Shown: piece after piece, positions 6,775-14,509 of the stretch
Numbering within the stretch: the stretch's first letter is position 1
Layout of the letters: each line of letters begins with the position of its first letter
Source: Deltaproteobacteria bacterium
GTDB taxonomy: Bacteria; Myxococcota_A; Polyangia; GCA-2747355; JADLHG01
Reading direction: 5' to 3'
Assembly (NCBI GenBank): GCA_020848905.1
Contig: JADLHG010000087.1
Location: 1 to 33,352, forward strand
DNA: 33,352 bases
Notes under the pieces: model-generated
Database searches by the model: none
What the model was told of the DNA's origin: nothing
What the model saw: only the letters and a program-made list of their open reading frames with translations
Translations under genes and position numbers: made by a program

Positions 6775-9521
6775 CCGACGAGCTCGAGGCCCCCTTCCCC
6801 GAGGATCCGCGCCCCCCGTGGCTGCGGGCGCTCATGGTGCTCGTCCCCGCGGGACTCGGCGTGCTCCTGCTCCTATCGGCTCCCTACGCGCTCCGGCTCC
6901 TCGGTACCGGGCTCGCGAGCATCGCGCTCTACGGGCTGCTCCTCGAGTCGGGGCGCCTGCGCGCCTTCCTCGCGGGGCCGGTCCAGCTCGGGCGCTTCGA
7001 GCTGCGCTGGCTGCCGCGCGCCGCGCCGGCCCTCGTGCTGGTCTTCGTCGCCGCGGGGCTCCTCTGGCCCTGCCTCGTCGGCGCCATGCCGCAGTCCCAG
7101 GATCACCCGGTGCATCTCGCGCGGGCCTGGCACTTCCTCACGCGCATGCTCGCGAGCGGTCGCCTCTCCGGCTGGAGCAACCTCTGGTTCGCGGGCTGGC
7201 CCGCCGGCGAGGACTACCCGCCCGGCGGAGATTGGTGGATCTCGGCCTTCTACCTGGGCAGCTTCGGCCTCCTCGGCTGGGAGGGGGCCTACGCGCTCGC
7301 CTTCCTGGCCATGATGGCCCTCTCGGCGGTGGCGGTGTACGCCTTCGGGCGGACCTACCTCGGCCGCACCGCGGGCTTTCTGGCCGGCCTCTTCTTCCTC
7401 CTCGACCGTGGCCAGTACCGCGAAGGGGGCTGGAGCTACACCGTCTGGTGGGGCGTCTGGCCGCAGGTCTTCTCCACGGCGCTCACGCTCTTCAGCCTGG
7501 CGACGCTCGACCGCGTGCTCGTGCGCGGGAGGCCTCGCGACTATGCCGTCTGCGCGCTCCTCACCGGGGGCGCCATCCTCGCTCATCCGGTGAGCGCGAT
7601 CTATTTCGGTCTCGGCGTGCCCCTCTATTTGATCGTACGCGCCCTCGGCAGCGAGGAGCCCGCGGGGCGCGTCTTCGTGCGTTCGTTCGCGGCGCTCGGC
7701 CTGGGCGCGGCGCTGGCCGCCTTCTGGCTCGTCCCCTTCTCGGCCAAGGGGGCCTGGATGGCCAAGTACGGCGAGCTCTGGAAGTCCCTGCCGACGATGG
7801 CCCAGGGGCTCTGGCGCGGGACCCTCTTCGACAACGTGGCGCCGCCCATCATCTGGCTCGGCGTGCTGGGCGGGGCGCTCGCCGCCTGGCGTCGCAGCGT
7901 GGGCGGGCTCTTCCTCGCGGTCTGGGGCTCGCTGATGCTCTTTCTGGCCTCGAGCAGCGCCTTCTCCGAGCTCGGGCTTCTGCGTCTCTCGCCCGCCTTC
8001 GGCCAGGTGCAGTTCCAGCGCCTCTCGATCCCGGCCAAGATGTGCCTGTTCCTGCTGGCGGGCTACGCGCTGCAGTCGGCCTTCACGGCGCTGCGCGCGC
8101 GCCCCTTCCGCTACCGCGCCTATGCGCTCGGGTGTCTCCTCCTCCTCTGCGTCGCCCCCTTCGTGCAACCGGTCCTGCAGGACTGGGGGCAGAACTACGG
8201 CGCGGAGCTCGGGCGCCCGAAGACCCGCCGCGACTTCGACTACTGGGGGGACTACCAGGAGTTCCTGAAGTGGTCGGCGGCGCGCAAGAAGGAGGACGCC
8301 TCGTTCTATCGCATCGCCTACGTGCGCCCGTACAACGACCACTTCTTCGCCGCGGCGCCGATCTTCAACGGCACGCCGGCCTACAAGGTGGGCTTCACCC
8401 CGGCGATCAACTTCATCCACAAGCCCGACGTCGGCGAGCCGGAGGTCTATCGCGCGCTCAACGTGAAGTACGTGGTGAGCATCGGGCCGACCCCCGGCAG
8501 CGACCTCGAGGAGGAGCGGCGCTTCGGGCCCATCGTGGTCTACCGCTTCAAGGGCTACAGCGCGACGCGCACCACCCTGCGCGGCCCGGGGCGGGTGGAG
8601 GTGGAGAGCTTCGAGGACGAGCGTGTGCGTCTGAAGCTCTCGGGCACCACCGCCGAGAGCCGGCTCCTCCTGCACGTCGCGAACTATCCGAACTGGCGCG
8701 CGAGCCTGAACGGCGAGCGGCTGCCGATAGAGACCGGCACCCTCGCCGGGCAGAAGATCTTCCTCGAGGTCCCGGCGCGCGATGGGCTCCTCGAGCTGCG
8801 CTACGGCTGGCCGGCGGTGAACGCCGCTTCGGCCTTCCTCTCCTGGTTGGGGCTCCTCGTGCTCGGACTCATGGTGGCGGCGCGCTATCGGCCGGCGCTC
8901 GCGGGCTGGCTCGCGCGGAAGCTGCTCCCGCTCGGACAGCGGCTCGAGCGGCGCGGGGTGCTCGTGGCGCTGCTCCTCGTGCTCGTGCCGGGGGTTGGGC
9001 TCGGGCTCAAAGCGCTCACGCGCGGCAAGACCACGAGCGACGGCTCCGTGCTGACCCGCCTCTCGTCGGCGGTGGTGGAACTCGAGCGGGGCGGGATCGC
9101 GACCCGCTGCGCTCCCGAGCGCGGGGATCGCTTCCAGTGCTCCGAGGCCACCTGGAACTACGTCGGACCGGAGAGCTATCGCGTGGGCGGCGAGTTCCGC
9201 CAGTGCCTCTGGGCGCATCCGGTGGAGGGGGCGATCCTGCGCGTGCGCTTCCCCGGGGTGACCCTGAAGCGCCGGCTCGTGGGGCACCACGGCCTGCTGG
9301 ACGACGCGGTCCAGGGCTTCCCCGCGGGGGCCCCCGTGACGCTCGAGGTCTTCGTGGGAGGGGAGAAGAAGCTGACCCAGGTGCGGAGCAACACGACCGG
9401 CTGGGAGGGTTTCTCCGTCGATACCAGCGCGCTCGCCGGGCGGACGGCGGAGCTCCGTTTCCAGATCACCACCCCCTCCGCTGCCGGACGGCACTACTGC
9501 TTCGAGGCCGCGGTGGAGTGA
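6771..9521 (+). CDS. Polytopic GT-C-like membrane protein with C-terminal beta-sandwich
   Basis: 916 residues from GTG 6771, overlapping the methyltransferase stop. Many hydrophobic segments fill about 20-480, with a first large loop 'PQSQDHPVHLARAWHF...WSNLWFAGWPAGEDYPPGGDWW'. This is typical of the membrane proteins annotated as '6-pyruvoyl-tetrahydropterin synthase-related' or YfhO-like, which have a GT-C glycosyltransferase plan with an Asp/His early loop. A soluble part (about 480-690) with 'NYPNWRASLNGERLP' resembles the periplasmic domain of that group. One or two membrane segments follow near 690-750, then a Cys-containing beta-sandwich (about 770-916). It probably transfers a sugar from a lipid carrier outside the inner membrane; donor and acceptor are unknown. 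Confidence 0.75.
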   Translation: MTDELEAPFPEDPRPPWLRALMVLVPAGLGVLLLLSAPYALRLLGTGLASIALYGLLLESGRLRAFLAGPVQLGRFELRWLPRAAPALVLVFVAAGLLWPCLVGAMPQSQDHPVHLARAWHFLTRMLASGRLSGWSNLWFAGWPAGEDYPPGGDWWISAFYLGSFGLLGWEGAYALAFLAMMALSAVAVYAFGRTYLGRTAGFLAGLFFLLDRGQYREGGWSYTVWWGVWPQVFSTALTLFSLATLDRVLVRGRPRDYAVCALLTGGAILAHPVSAIYFGLGVPLYLIVRALGSEEPAGRVFVRSFAALGLGAALAAFWLVPFSAKGAWMAKYGELWKSLPTMAQGLWRGTLFDNVAPPIIWLGVLGGALAAWRRSVGGLFLAVWGSLMLFLASSSAFSELGLLRLSPAFGQVQFQRLSIPAKMCLFLLAGYALQSAFTALRARPFRYRAYALGCLLLLCVAPFVQPVLQDWGQNYGAELGRPKTRRDFDYWGDYQEFLKWSAARKKEDASFYRIAYVRPYNDHFFAAAPIFNGTPAYKVGFTPAINFIHKPDVGEPEVYRALNVKYVVSIGPTPGSDLEEERRFGPIVVYRFKGYSATRTTLRGPGRVEVESFEDERVRLKLSGTTAESRLLLHVANYPNWRASLNGERLPIETGTLAGQKIFLEVPARDGLLELRYGWPAVNAASAFLSWLGLLVLGLMVAARYRPALAGWLARKLLPLGQRLERRGVLVALLLVLVPGVGLGLKALTRGKTTSDGSVLTRLSSAVVELERGGIATRCAPERGDRFQCSEATWNYVGPESYRVGGEFRQCLWAHPVEGAILRVRFPGVTLKRRLVGHHGLLDDAVQGFPAGAPVTLEVFVGGEKKLTQVRSNTTGWEGFSVDTSALAGRTAELRFQITTPSAAGRHYCFEAAVE

Positions 9522-9593
9522 TCTCCCCCCGGCGCCTGTCCCTCCACAGAGCGCGCGGTCGTGGCCAGTCTGACCCGGCGTTCGGGTCGTGGC

Positions 9594-9648
9594 GCCGCCG
9601 TGTGGGCCGGGGTGACACCGGGCCCCGCGCGGCGGCTCTTACCGCCGC
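9594..9648 (+). terminator. Two mutually exclusive GC hairpins after the GT-C gene
   Basis: GCCGCCG (9594-9600) pairs with CGGCGGC (9630-9636) around inner pairs GGGCC/GGCCC and GGTG/CACC. The same middle arm, read as GCGGCGG (9629-9635), can pair instead with CCGCCGC (9642-9648). No T-tract follows except TCTTA. Most simply this is a terminator for the upstream gene; the alternative pairing is noted as a finding. Confidence 0.35.
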
Positions 9649-9692
9649 ACCTTCTCCGTCGGAAGGACTTCGCTTTGGCCCCCGGGCGCGCC

Positions 9693-9708
9693 TGGCACGC
9701 TCCTCGCA
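9693..9708 (+). promoter_or_regulatory. Sigma54-like promoter of the CBS gene
   Basis: TGGCACG, four bases, TCGCA: the full -24 element TGGCACG and a -12 element with one mismatch to TTGCA, with the obligatory GG and GC at correct spacing. The start would be near 9719, about 30 bases before the ATG at 9751. Confidence 0.55.
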
Positions 9709-9750
9709 ACCTCGTCTCGGGTGACGACTCCCAGGGAGTGGAGATCCGCC

Positions 9751-10179
9751 ATGAAACTTCAGAACCTCAAGGTCTCGGACGTGATGTCCACGGCGCTCAT
9801 CACGGCGAAGGAACGGGACACGATCAACCACGCCGACATAGAGATGCGCCTGGCGCAGATCCGACACCTGCCGGTGGTGGACGACCGGGGGCACGTGGTG
9901 GGCGTGGTGTCGAATCGGGATATTTTTCGGGCGCTCGGCCAGGGGAGCCGAAAGGCGGTTCCGGTGGCCGAGATCATGAGCCGCAACGTGCAGACGGTGC
10001 GGCCGGAGATGCCCGCGCATGCGGCGGCGGAGGTGCTGCTGAGTTACGGCTTCGGCTCGCTGCCGGTGGTGAACGAGGACGAACAGCTCGTCGGCATCGT
10101 GACCGAGACGGATCTGATCCACGTGGCCTACCAGGCCCTCTCCGGGCGGACCTACGAAGGTCGCGCGATGGGGGATTAG
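9751..10179 (+). CDS. Two-CBS-domain protein
   Basis: 142 residues. ATG 9751 has GGAG about eight bases upstream; an in-frame GTG at 9721 is too close to the predicted transcription start. Two CBS motifs in tandem: 'VSDVMSTALITAKERDTINHADIEMRLAQIRHLPVVDDRGHVVGVVSNRDIF' (about 8-60) and 'VAEIMSRNVQTVRPEMPAHAAAEVLLSYGFGSLPVVNEDEQLVGIVTETDLI' (about 73-125). No catalytic domain is attached. Stand-alone CBS pairs bind adenosine nucleotides and belong to stress and dormancy regulons in several phyla (for example Hrp1 of mycobacteria). Its neighbours (DUF2267, Hsp20) and the shared sigma54-like promoters fit such a role, which is inference. Confidence 0.9.
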   Translation: MKLQNLKVSDVMSTALITAKERDTINHADIEMRLAQIRHLPVVDDRGHVVGVVSNRDIFRALGQGSRKAVPVAEIMSRNVQTVRPEMPAHAAAEVLLSYGFGSLPVVNEDEQLVGIVTETDLIHVAYQALSGRTYEGRAMGD

Positions 10180-10237
10180 GCGAGAGGAGAGGGCGCGTGC
10201 TGCGCCGGACGCGCGGGCAACGAGGCCTCGCGTCCAA

Positions 10238-10317
10238 GCGTCCGCAAGACCGGCCGGCGGCGGCGGCGGGTGAGACGGTGGGCAGGATAAAAACGGCCTG
10301 GACCGGCTTGCGGACGC
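10238..10317. terminator. Long-loop inverted repeat between convergent genes
   Basis: GCGTCCGCAAG (10238-10248) and its exact reverse complement CTTGCGGACGC (10307-10317), 58 bases apart, lie between the CBS gene and the HhH gene that meet tail to tail. CCGG pairs continue the stem inwards. It has no T-run; a bidirectional terminator is the simplest reading. Confidence 0.35.
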
Positions 10318-10320
10318 CTT

Positions 10321-11244
10321 TCACGACTCCCGGGATGGTGAGTGCCCGGCGTAATAGTCGAGGCATTCGCTTTCCCTGCCCCGCACCACCCGTCGGGTCG
10401 CGAGAGCTCCGCGGGACTCGGTGACGACCGTGGCCTGCCCCTCGTGCTGCTCGCGGTCGAAGAAGTAGATCACCACCCAGTCCTGCGTGCGGCCGAGCTG
10501 GTGCGCGCGCGCCGTGTTCGAATACATGACGGAGAAGTGCCACTCGCCTCGGTCGGTGTGCAGCACGGGCAGCCACGCCGCACCCTCGGGGTTGAAGCGC
10601 CGAGGGGCGATGCGGGGCAGCTCCTCTCGCTGGGCGGCGTGACGATAGCGCGCGTCCAGCTCGAGGAGGAGCTCGACCGGCGGGGCGGAGAGCGGCTGGC
10701 GGTTCGCGACGCGCCTCCGGCCGAGCATCTGGGCCAGGCTGGCGCGGATGCCGGCCGCCCGGCGCTCGCCGACCCCCGCGACGCTCTGCAGGCGACCGTC
10801 GTGCGCGGCGATCTCGAGCTCCTCGAGGCTCTCGAGGTGCAGCGTCTCGGCGATGCGGCGGGCGAGCGCGGGTCCCACCCCGGGGACGGTCTGAAAGAGA
10901 GCCGGCGGGTCGAGGGCGCCGCGCAGCGCCTCGAGGCGCGTCCAGCGGCCGGTCTGCAGCATCTCCGCCAGCGCCGCCGCGATCCCTGGGCCGATCTGCG
11001 GTAGCTCCCGCAGCGAGGCGATCCCTCCGCGCTCGAAGCGCGTCCGCAGATCCTCCACCAGCGCGTCGAGCGTGCTGGCCGCGCGGCGATAGGCTTCCAC
11101 GCGAAACGAGCTGGCGCCCTGCACCTCGAGCAGGCCCGCGTACTGCCGCAGAAGCTCGGCCAGCTGGCGGTTGACGGCCGGGGGAAGGGCGCTCGGTGCC
11201 GCGCTGGCGCCCGCCACAGCGGACGGCGCGACGACGGGCGTCAC
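10321..11244 (-). CDS. Pol-beta-N/helix-hairpin-helix protein without polymerase domain
   Basis: 307 residues from GTG 11244, overlapping the DUF2267 stop by four bases. After a short Ala/Pro tail, residues about 24-75 match the 8-kDa N-terminal domain of PolX/Pol beta ('NRQLAELLRQYAGLLEVQGASSFRVEAYRRAASTL'). Helix-hairpin-helix units follow: 'LPQIGPGIAAALAEML', 'VPGVGPALARRIAETL' and 'VAGVGERRAAGIRASL'. The polymerase palm and PHP nuclease of PolX are absent. Instead residues about 190-300 form a separate domain ('HTDRGEWHFSVMYSNTARAHQLGR..DWVVIYF') whose function I do not know. It should bind nicked, gapped or otherwise damaged DNA. Coupling to a DUF2267 protein and a sigma54-like promoter suggest a stress role. 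Confidence 0.8.
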   Translation of the reverse strand: MTPVVAPSAVAGASAAPSALPPAVNRQLAELLRQYAGLLEVQGASSFRVEAYRRAASTLDALVEDLRTRFERGGIASLRELPQIGPGIAAALAEMLQTGRWTRLEALRGALDPPALFQTVPGVGPALARRIAETLHLESLEELEIAAHDGRLQSVAGVGERRAAGIRASLAQMLGRRRVANRQPLSAPPVELLLELDARYRHAAQREELPRIAPRRFNPEGAAWLPVLHTDRGEWHFSVMYSNTARAHQLGRTQDWVVIYFFDREQHEGQATVVTESRGALATRRVVRGRESECLDYYAGHSPSRES

Positions 11245-11867
11245 GTGTCACCTCCGTCGCTGAGCGGTCGCTTGCTCCCCGTGCGACCCACGGCGAGCGA
11301 GTCTCCGCGCTGGTCGGTCGCCGTCCCGCTGGCCGAGGAGAGCTTGGAGCTGGCGTGCGGGTTCTCGCTCTCCACCACGGACTCGCGGTGCGCGGGCCGC
11401 GCCTCCGCCTCGCTGAGCGGTCGGCGACTGCCCGGCCGTCCATCGGCCAGCGTGTGGCCGCGACCAGGCGGCGTGACGCGCCGATGGCGTTCGGGCAGGA
11501 CCTCCGCGACGCGCGACTCGGGGAGGGGGACGTGGAGCTGGAGCCGCAGACAGGTATCCGGGTCCAGCGTCTCGGCCAGCACGCGGCAGACCGCTGCGGC
11601 ATGCTCGACGGCGAAGCCCAGGGGCACGCGCTCGCGCTCGCCGATGCGGCGGTAGAGCTCCACCGCGTCGAAGGAGCCCGCGGGTCGGCCACGACGCAGC
11701 GCCTCGGCCAGCGGCTCGGGCAGCCGCGAGGCGACCAGGCGCAGCTCCGTCTCCTTCAGGCGCTCCCCCAGCACCTCCAGCGTGATCTGCGCGATGCGCT
11801 CCGCCTCTTCGGGAGAGGCGACTCCGCTCCGCTCCTGCACTCGCTCGATGAAGCCCTCGTAGCGCAT
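11241..11867 (-). CDS. DUF2267 domain protein with repeated basic tail
   Basis: 208 residues; AAGGAGG lies a few bases before the ATG at 11867. The N-terminal 130 residues match DUF2267 ('MRYEGFIERVQERSGVASPEEAERIAQITLEVLGERL ... LPEPLAEALRRG'), a small helical domain of unknown function found near CBS, Hsp20 and stress genes. The rest is a low-complexity tail holding two related segments, LADGRPGSRRPLSEA and LAVGRTGSKRPLSDG, also visible in the DNA at about 11411-11455 and 11257-11301, so the tail grew by duplication. The stop overlaps the next GTG (GTGA). The domain call is good; the biochemical role is unknown. Confidence 0.85.
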   Translation of the reverse strand: MRYEGFIERVQERSGVASPEEAERIAQITLEVLGERLKETELRLVASRLPEPLAEALRRGRPAGSFDAVELYRRIGERERVPLGFAVEHAAAVCRVLAETLDPDTCLRLQLHVPLPESRVAEVLPERHRRVTPPGRGHTLADGRPGSRRPLSEAEARPAHRESVVESENPHASSKLSSASGTATDQRGDSLAVGRTGSKRPLSDGGDT

Positions 11868-11892
11868 CGGACCCCTCCTTCACTCCCACCGG

Positions 11893-11908
11893 TGCACGAA
11901 GCACGCCA
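11893..11908 (-). promoter_or_regulatory. Sigma54-like promoter of the DUF2267/HhH operon
   Basis: Minus strand: TGGCGTG, four bases, GTGCA, with GG and GC at sigma54 spacing and three mismatches to TGGCACG-N4-TTGCA. The start would fall near 11882, leaving a 15-base leader with the ribosome site right behind it. Confidence 0.4.
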
Positions 11909-11958
11909 CGCGCGGGTCCGAGGTAAGCGTCGCCGCCGATGCGCGGCTCGCTTCGCCC

Positions 11959-12459
11959 TCAGCCCTCCTTGACCGGGATGTTGCGGCTGGCCATCTTGGC
12001 GGCCTCCGTCTTCGGCAGCGTCACCGTGAGCACGCCGTGCGAGAAGGACGCGGAGATCTTGTCCGCGTGCACCTCGCAGGGCAGCGACACCGTGCGGTGG
12101 AACGCGCCGTAGGTCCGTTCCTTCATGTAGTAGTGGCGTCTCTTCTCCTCTTTCGCCTCCTCCTTTTCTCCCTTGATGGTGAGCAGATTGCTCGCGACGC
12201 TCACGTGGAGATCCTTCGCCGCGATCCCTGGCAGGTCGGCCAGCACGCGGAGCTCCTTCTCGTCCTCGATGACGTCCACGCGAGGACCCGCCCCGAAGGC
12301 CGCGCCGAAGGGCGCTACGGCCTCCGCGCCGAGCTCGTAGCCGAAGTCCTCGAAGAGGCGATCGACGGCTCGACGCAGCGTGTTCCAGGGGCGCTCTTCG
12401 GACACCCACCAGGGGCGCGCTACATCCGGTTTGGTGCGCGGTACGATCGGTCCAGCCAT
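11959..12459 (-). CDS. Small heat-shock protein, Hsp20 family
   Basis: 166 residues from the ATG at 12459, chosen because GGAGG ends seven bases before it; the GTG at 12477 lies upstream of that site. The alpha-crystallin domain spans about 55-158: 'PRVDVIEDEKELRVLADLPGI', the central 'LLTIKGEKEEAKEEKRRHYYMKERTYGAFHRTVSLP', and the hallmark GVLTVTLPK near the end. The C-terminal RNIPVKEG provides the I-x-V anchor for oligomer assembly. The N-terminal arm (WWVSEERPWNTL) is that of the usual bacterial class. It is an ATP-independent holdase for unfolding proteins. The upstream sigma54-like element suggests control by an enhancer-binding protein rather than a sigma32/CIRCE system, of which I see no sign. 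Confidence 0.95.
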   Translation of the reverse strand: MAGPIVPRTKPDVARPWWVSEERPWNTLRRAVDRLFEDFGYELGAEAVAPFGAAFGAGPRVDVIEDEKELRVLADLPGIAAKDLHVSVASNLLTIKGEKEEAKEEKRRHYYMKERTYGAFHRTVSLPCEVHADKISASFSHGVLTVTLPKTEAAKMASRNIPVKEG

Positions 12460-12811
12460 GGGCAGGCCTCCTTTCACCGGGGTTCGGTAGAAAAGGCAGC
12501 ATGAAGCAAGCCACAGGCCAGGAGGTCACGATGCGGCAGGGCGAGCGGCGCGCCTCGAAAGGCGCCGGGTCTAGCAAAGGATGCGTGCTTCGGGGTTGCT
12601 GCTCCGTGGCGTGTGCGGGGCCCGGGTGTCGGCCCGAGGACTCGACGCACGGCGGAGGGACGGGTCACTTTGGGCCGCGGGGATCCGCGACGCGCCCGCA
12701 GCGCGGGTCGGCTTGCTCCCCGCGCCGAGAGGCTCTCTCTGAGGGTAGGTCACTCTGCGCTGCCGCCCGCGAGGTCGCGAGCGGGATCGCCAAGGACGCC
12801 GGCCAGCCTCC
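12460..12811. other. 352-base intergenic region before hsp20
   Basis: No credible gene. It carries the hsp20 ribosome site and sigma54-like element, and a small hairpin GCGCCT-CGAA-AGGCGC at 12550-12565, about 30 bases upstream of the -24 box, which could be an operator or a transcript structure. The remainder up to the UbiA stop at 12812 shows nothing I recognise. Confidence 0.5.
12505..12520 (-). promoter_or_regulatory. Sigma54-like promoter of hsp20
   Basis: Minus strand: TGGCCTG, four bases, TTGCT. The -12 element is perfect and the -24 element differs at two positions. The start near 12494 gives a 35-base leader with the GGAGG ribosome site inside it. Confidence 0.5.
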
Positions 12812-13789
12812 TCAGCGAGCGAGCCGTACGAGCAGCAACCCGAAGCCGAGACCCACGGAGAGCAGCAGAAACGAGACGAGCGTGTGGGCCTGGGCGGGCA
12901 CGAGCTTGGGGGTTTCCTCGGGCCAGCGCAGGACGCGCCGCGCGGCGGCCACCCCGTGCGGTAGACCGAGGAGGCCGAGCCACACGGTCGGCGGTAAGCC
13001 GAGGAACGGCAGCGCGATCACTGCGGCGAAGCTGAGCGCGACGAGGACCGCGAAGACGCGGCTGGCCGCGCGTCGACCCAGTCGGACCACCAATGTCCGC
13101 TTGCCGGCGCTCGCGTCGGCCCGATAGTCCGGGAACTCGTTGACCCACAGAAAGCCGGCGATCAGCAGGCCGAGCGGCAGCGACGCGTAGAGCACGAACG
13201 AGCTCAGGGCGTGGCGCTGCACGAGAAAGGTGCCGAGAGCGATGAGCGGGCCGTAGCAGAGGGCCACGGCCAGCTCGCCGAGGCCGCGGTACGCGAGGCG
13301 AAGGGGCGGGGCGTGATAGAAGAACGCGAGGAGCACGCCAAGCAGGCCCACCCAGAAGACGCGCGGCTCGCGAAAGAGCACGATGCCGGCCCCCGAGAGG
13401 ATCCCCGCGGCGTAGAAGACGGCGGCGACCGTGGCGGCCTGCCCGCGCGAGAGCAATCCGTCCACCAGCACGCGCTTTCCGCCGGAGAAGGGGCTGCGAT
13501 CGGCCTCCTCCACCGCCTGGTCGGCGCCCGAGTCGAAGTCGTAGATCTCACCCGAGGCGTTCTTGGCCGCTTCGAGGCAGAAGATGCCGAACAAGGTCAC
13601 GAGCAGCCAGGGCCACGACAGCGGCCCCTCGTGCGCCGCGCCCGCCGCGCCGAGAAAGAGCGAGGCTGCCGACGCCAGCGTGATCTTGGGGTCCGCGAGG
13701 CGATACACGCCGACGAGCCACGGCGGGACGCGGAGTGGCGTTTCGTGCAGGTCGGGGGGGGCAGGCAGGGGTTGACCGTGAGCGCTCAT
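12812..13789 (-). CDS. UbiA-family prenyltransferase
   Basis: 325 residues, about nine membrane segments. The first Asp-rich motif is N77ASGEIYDFDSGADQ (N...D84.D86...D90) and the second N217EFPDYRADASAGKRTL (D221, D225), the two Mg-diphosphate binding loops of the UbiA superfamily. Details resemble MenA (1,4-dihydroxy-2-naphthoate prenyltransferase) more than UbiA or COX10, but the acceptor cannot be fixed from sequence. It is the last gene of a minus-strand run with a polyprenol-kinase-like gene (51 bases upstream) and an FAD-dependent CrtI-like oxidoreductase. That context fits attachment of a prenyl chain to a quinone or another head group. Confidence 0.88.
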   Translation of the reverse strand: MSAHGQPLPAPPDLHETPLRVPPWLVGVYRLADPKITLASAASLFLGAAGAAHEGPLSWPWLLVTLFGIFCLEAAKNASGEIYDFDSGADQAVEEADRSPFSGGKRVLVDGLLSRGQAATVAAVFYAAGILSGAGIVLFREPRVFWVGLLGVLLAFFYHAPPLRLAYRGLGELAVALCYGPLIALGTFLVQRHALSSFVLYASLPLGLLIAGFLWVNEFPDYRADASAGKRTLVVRLGRRAASRVFAVLVALSFAAVIALPFLGLPPTVWLGLLGLPHGVAAARRVLRWPEETPKLVPAQAHTLVSFLLLSVGLGFGLLLVRLAR

Positions 13790-13840
13790 GCGAGGGGGAG
13801 CTGCAACATCTCTGCCACGCGTGCCGAAAGTGCGGCCCCG

Positions 13841-14509
13841 TCACCGGCGCAGCAAGAGCCAGGTCCAGACAGCGCCGGGGACGAAAAGGTTGTCGGTGCC
13901 GCGGGGCGAGAGCGCCTCGACGAGCGCGGCGAGGAGCCCGACCTCGAGGGCGAGGCCCCAATCGACGGAGGCGGCGAAGGTCCAGCCGGCGAGGCGGAGC
14001 GCGACGGCGGAGAAGAGACCCACGGCGAGCGAGCCCTCCACGGTCTTGATCTTTCCTCCTGGGACGCGGAAGCGGAGGCGTCCGAGATGGCGGCCGACAG
14101 CACCGCCCAGTCCGTCGCCGAGCGCCAGCGCCCAGAGCGCTGCGCCAGCGGGGAAGGGGGCGTGGGTGAGGGCCGCGGTGGTGAGCGCCGTGTGGGCCAC
14201 CGTGTAGAGCACGAGTCCCTGCCATCGCTCCCCCTCACCGGTCACGCTCCCTACGACAGCCCGGGCGAGGGGGAGCGTGCGCGCCAGCAGTGGGAGGAGC
14301 GCCATCAGCATCAGAGCCCCGAGCACGAGGACGAGCGGTGCGACCGGGCCCTTCCACGTCGAGAAGGAGAAGACCCAGAGACCCGCGCCGACGTGCAAGA
14401 GGTCGCGCACGTAGGTCGCGCGGAGCCCGAACCGGTGCAGCAGGACGCTCCCGGCGAGCCCCGCGCCAAGAACGCCGCACCAGCAGAGGGCGTGCAGCAC
14501 GTCCGTCAT
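13841..14509 (-). CDS. Dolichol/phytol-kinase-like membrane protein
   Basis: 222 residues, about six hydrophobic segments. Motifs of the DolK/VTE5/CDP-archaeol family are present: 'DLLHVGAGLWVFSFSTWKG' in the first third, then 'LALGDGLGGAVGRHLGRLRFR..GGKIKTVEGSLA' (the GDGxAxxVG and KTxEGSxA blocks that form the nucleotide and alcohol site). Members phosphorylate long-chain isoprenoid alcohols with CTP or transfer CTP-derived groups. The ATG at 14509 overlaps the stop of the oxidoreductase gene (ATGA). It likely supplies or recycles an isoprenyl phosphate for the UbiA protein encoded next; the exact substrate is inference. Confidence 0.82.
   Translation of the reverse strand: MTDVLHALCWCGVLGAGLAGSVLLHRFGLRATYVRDLLHVGAGLWVFSFSTWKGPVAPLVLVLGALMLMALLPLLARTLPLARAVVGSVTGEGERWQGLVLYTVAHTALTTAALTHAPFPAGAALWALALGDGLGGAVGRHLGRLRFRVPGGKIKTVEGSLAVGLFSAVALRLAGWTFAASVDWGLALEVGLLAALVEALSPRGTDNLFVPGAVWTWLLLRR

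Noticed and set aside
6873-9494. Long open frame on the minus strand opposite the GT-C-like gene (over 870 codons)
   Set aside because: In DNA this GC-rich, frames mirroring a real gene stay open. Its protein is a charged His/Glu/Arg/Pro mixture without domains, while the plus strand encodes clear membrane segments.
12501-13127. Open frame on the plus strand before and across the UbiA gene
   Set aside because: Arg/Ser-rich product without motifs; most of it mirrors the UbiA coding region.
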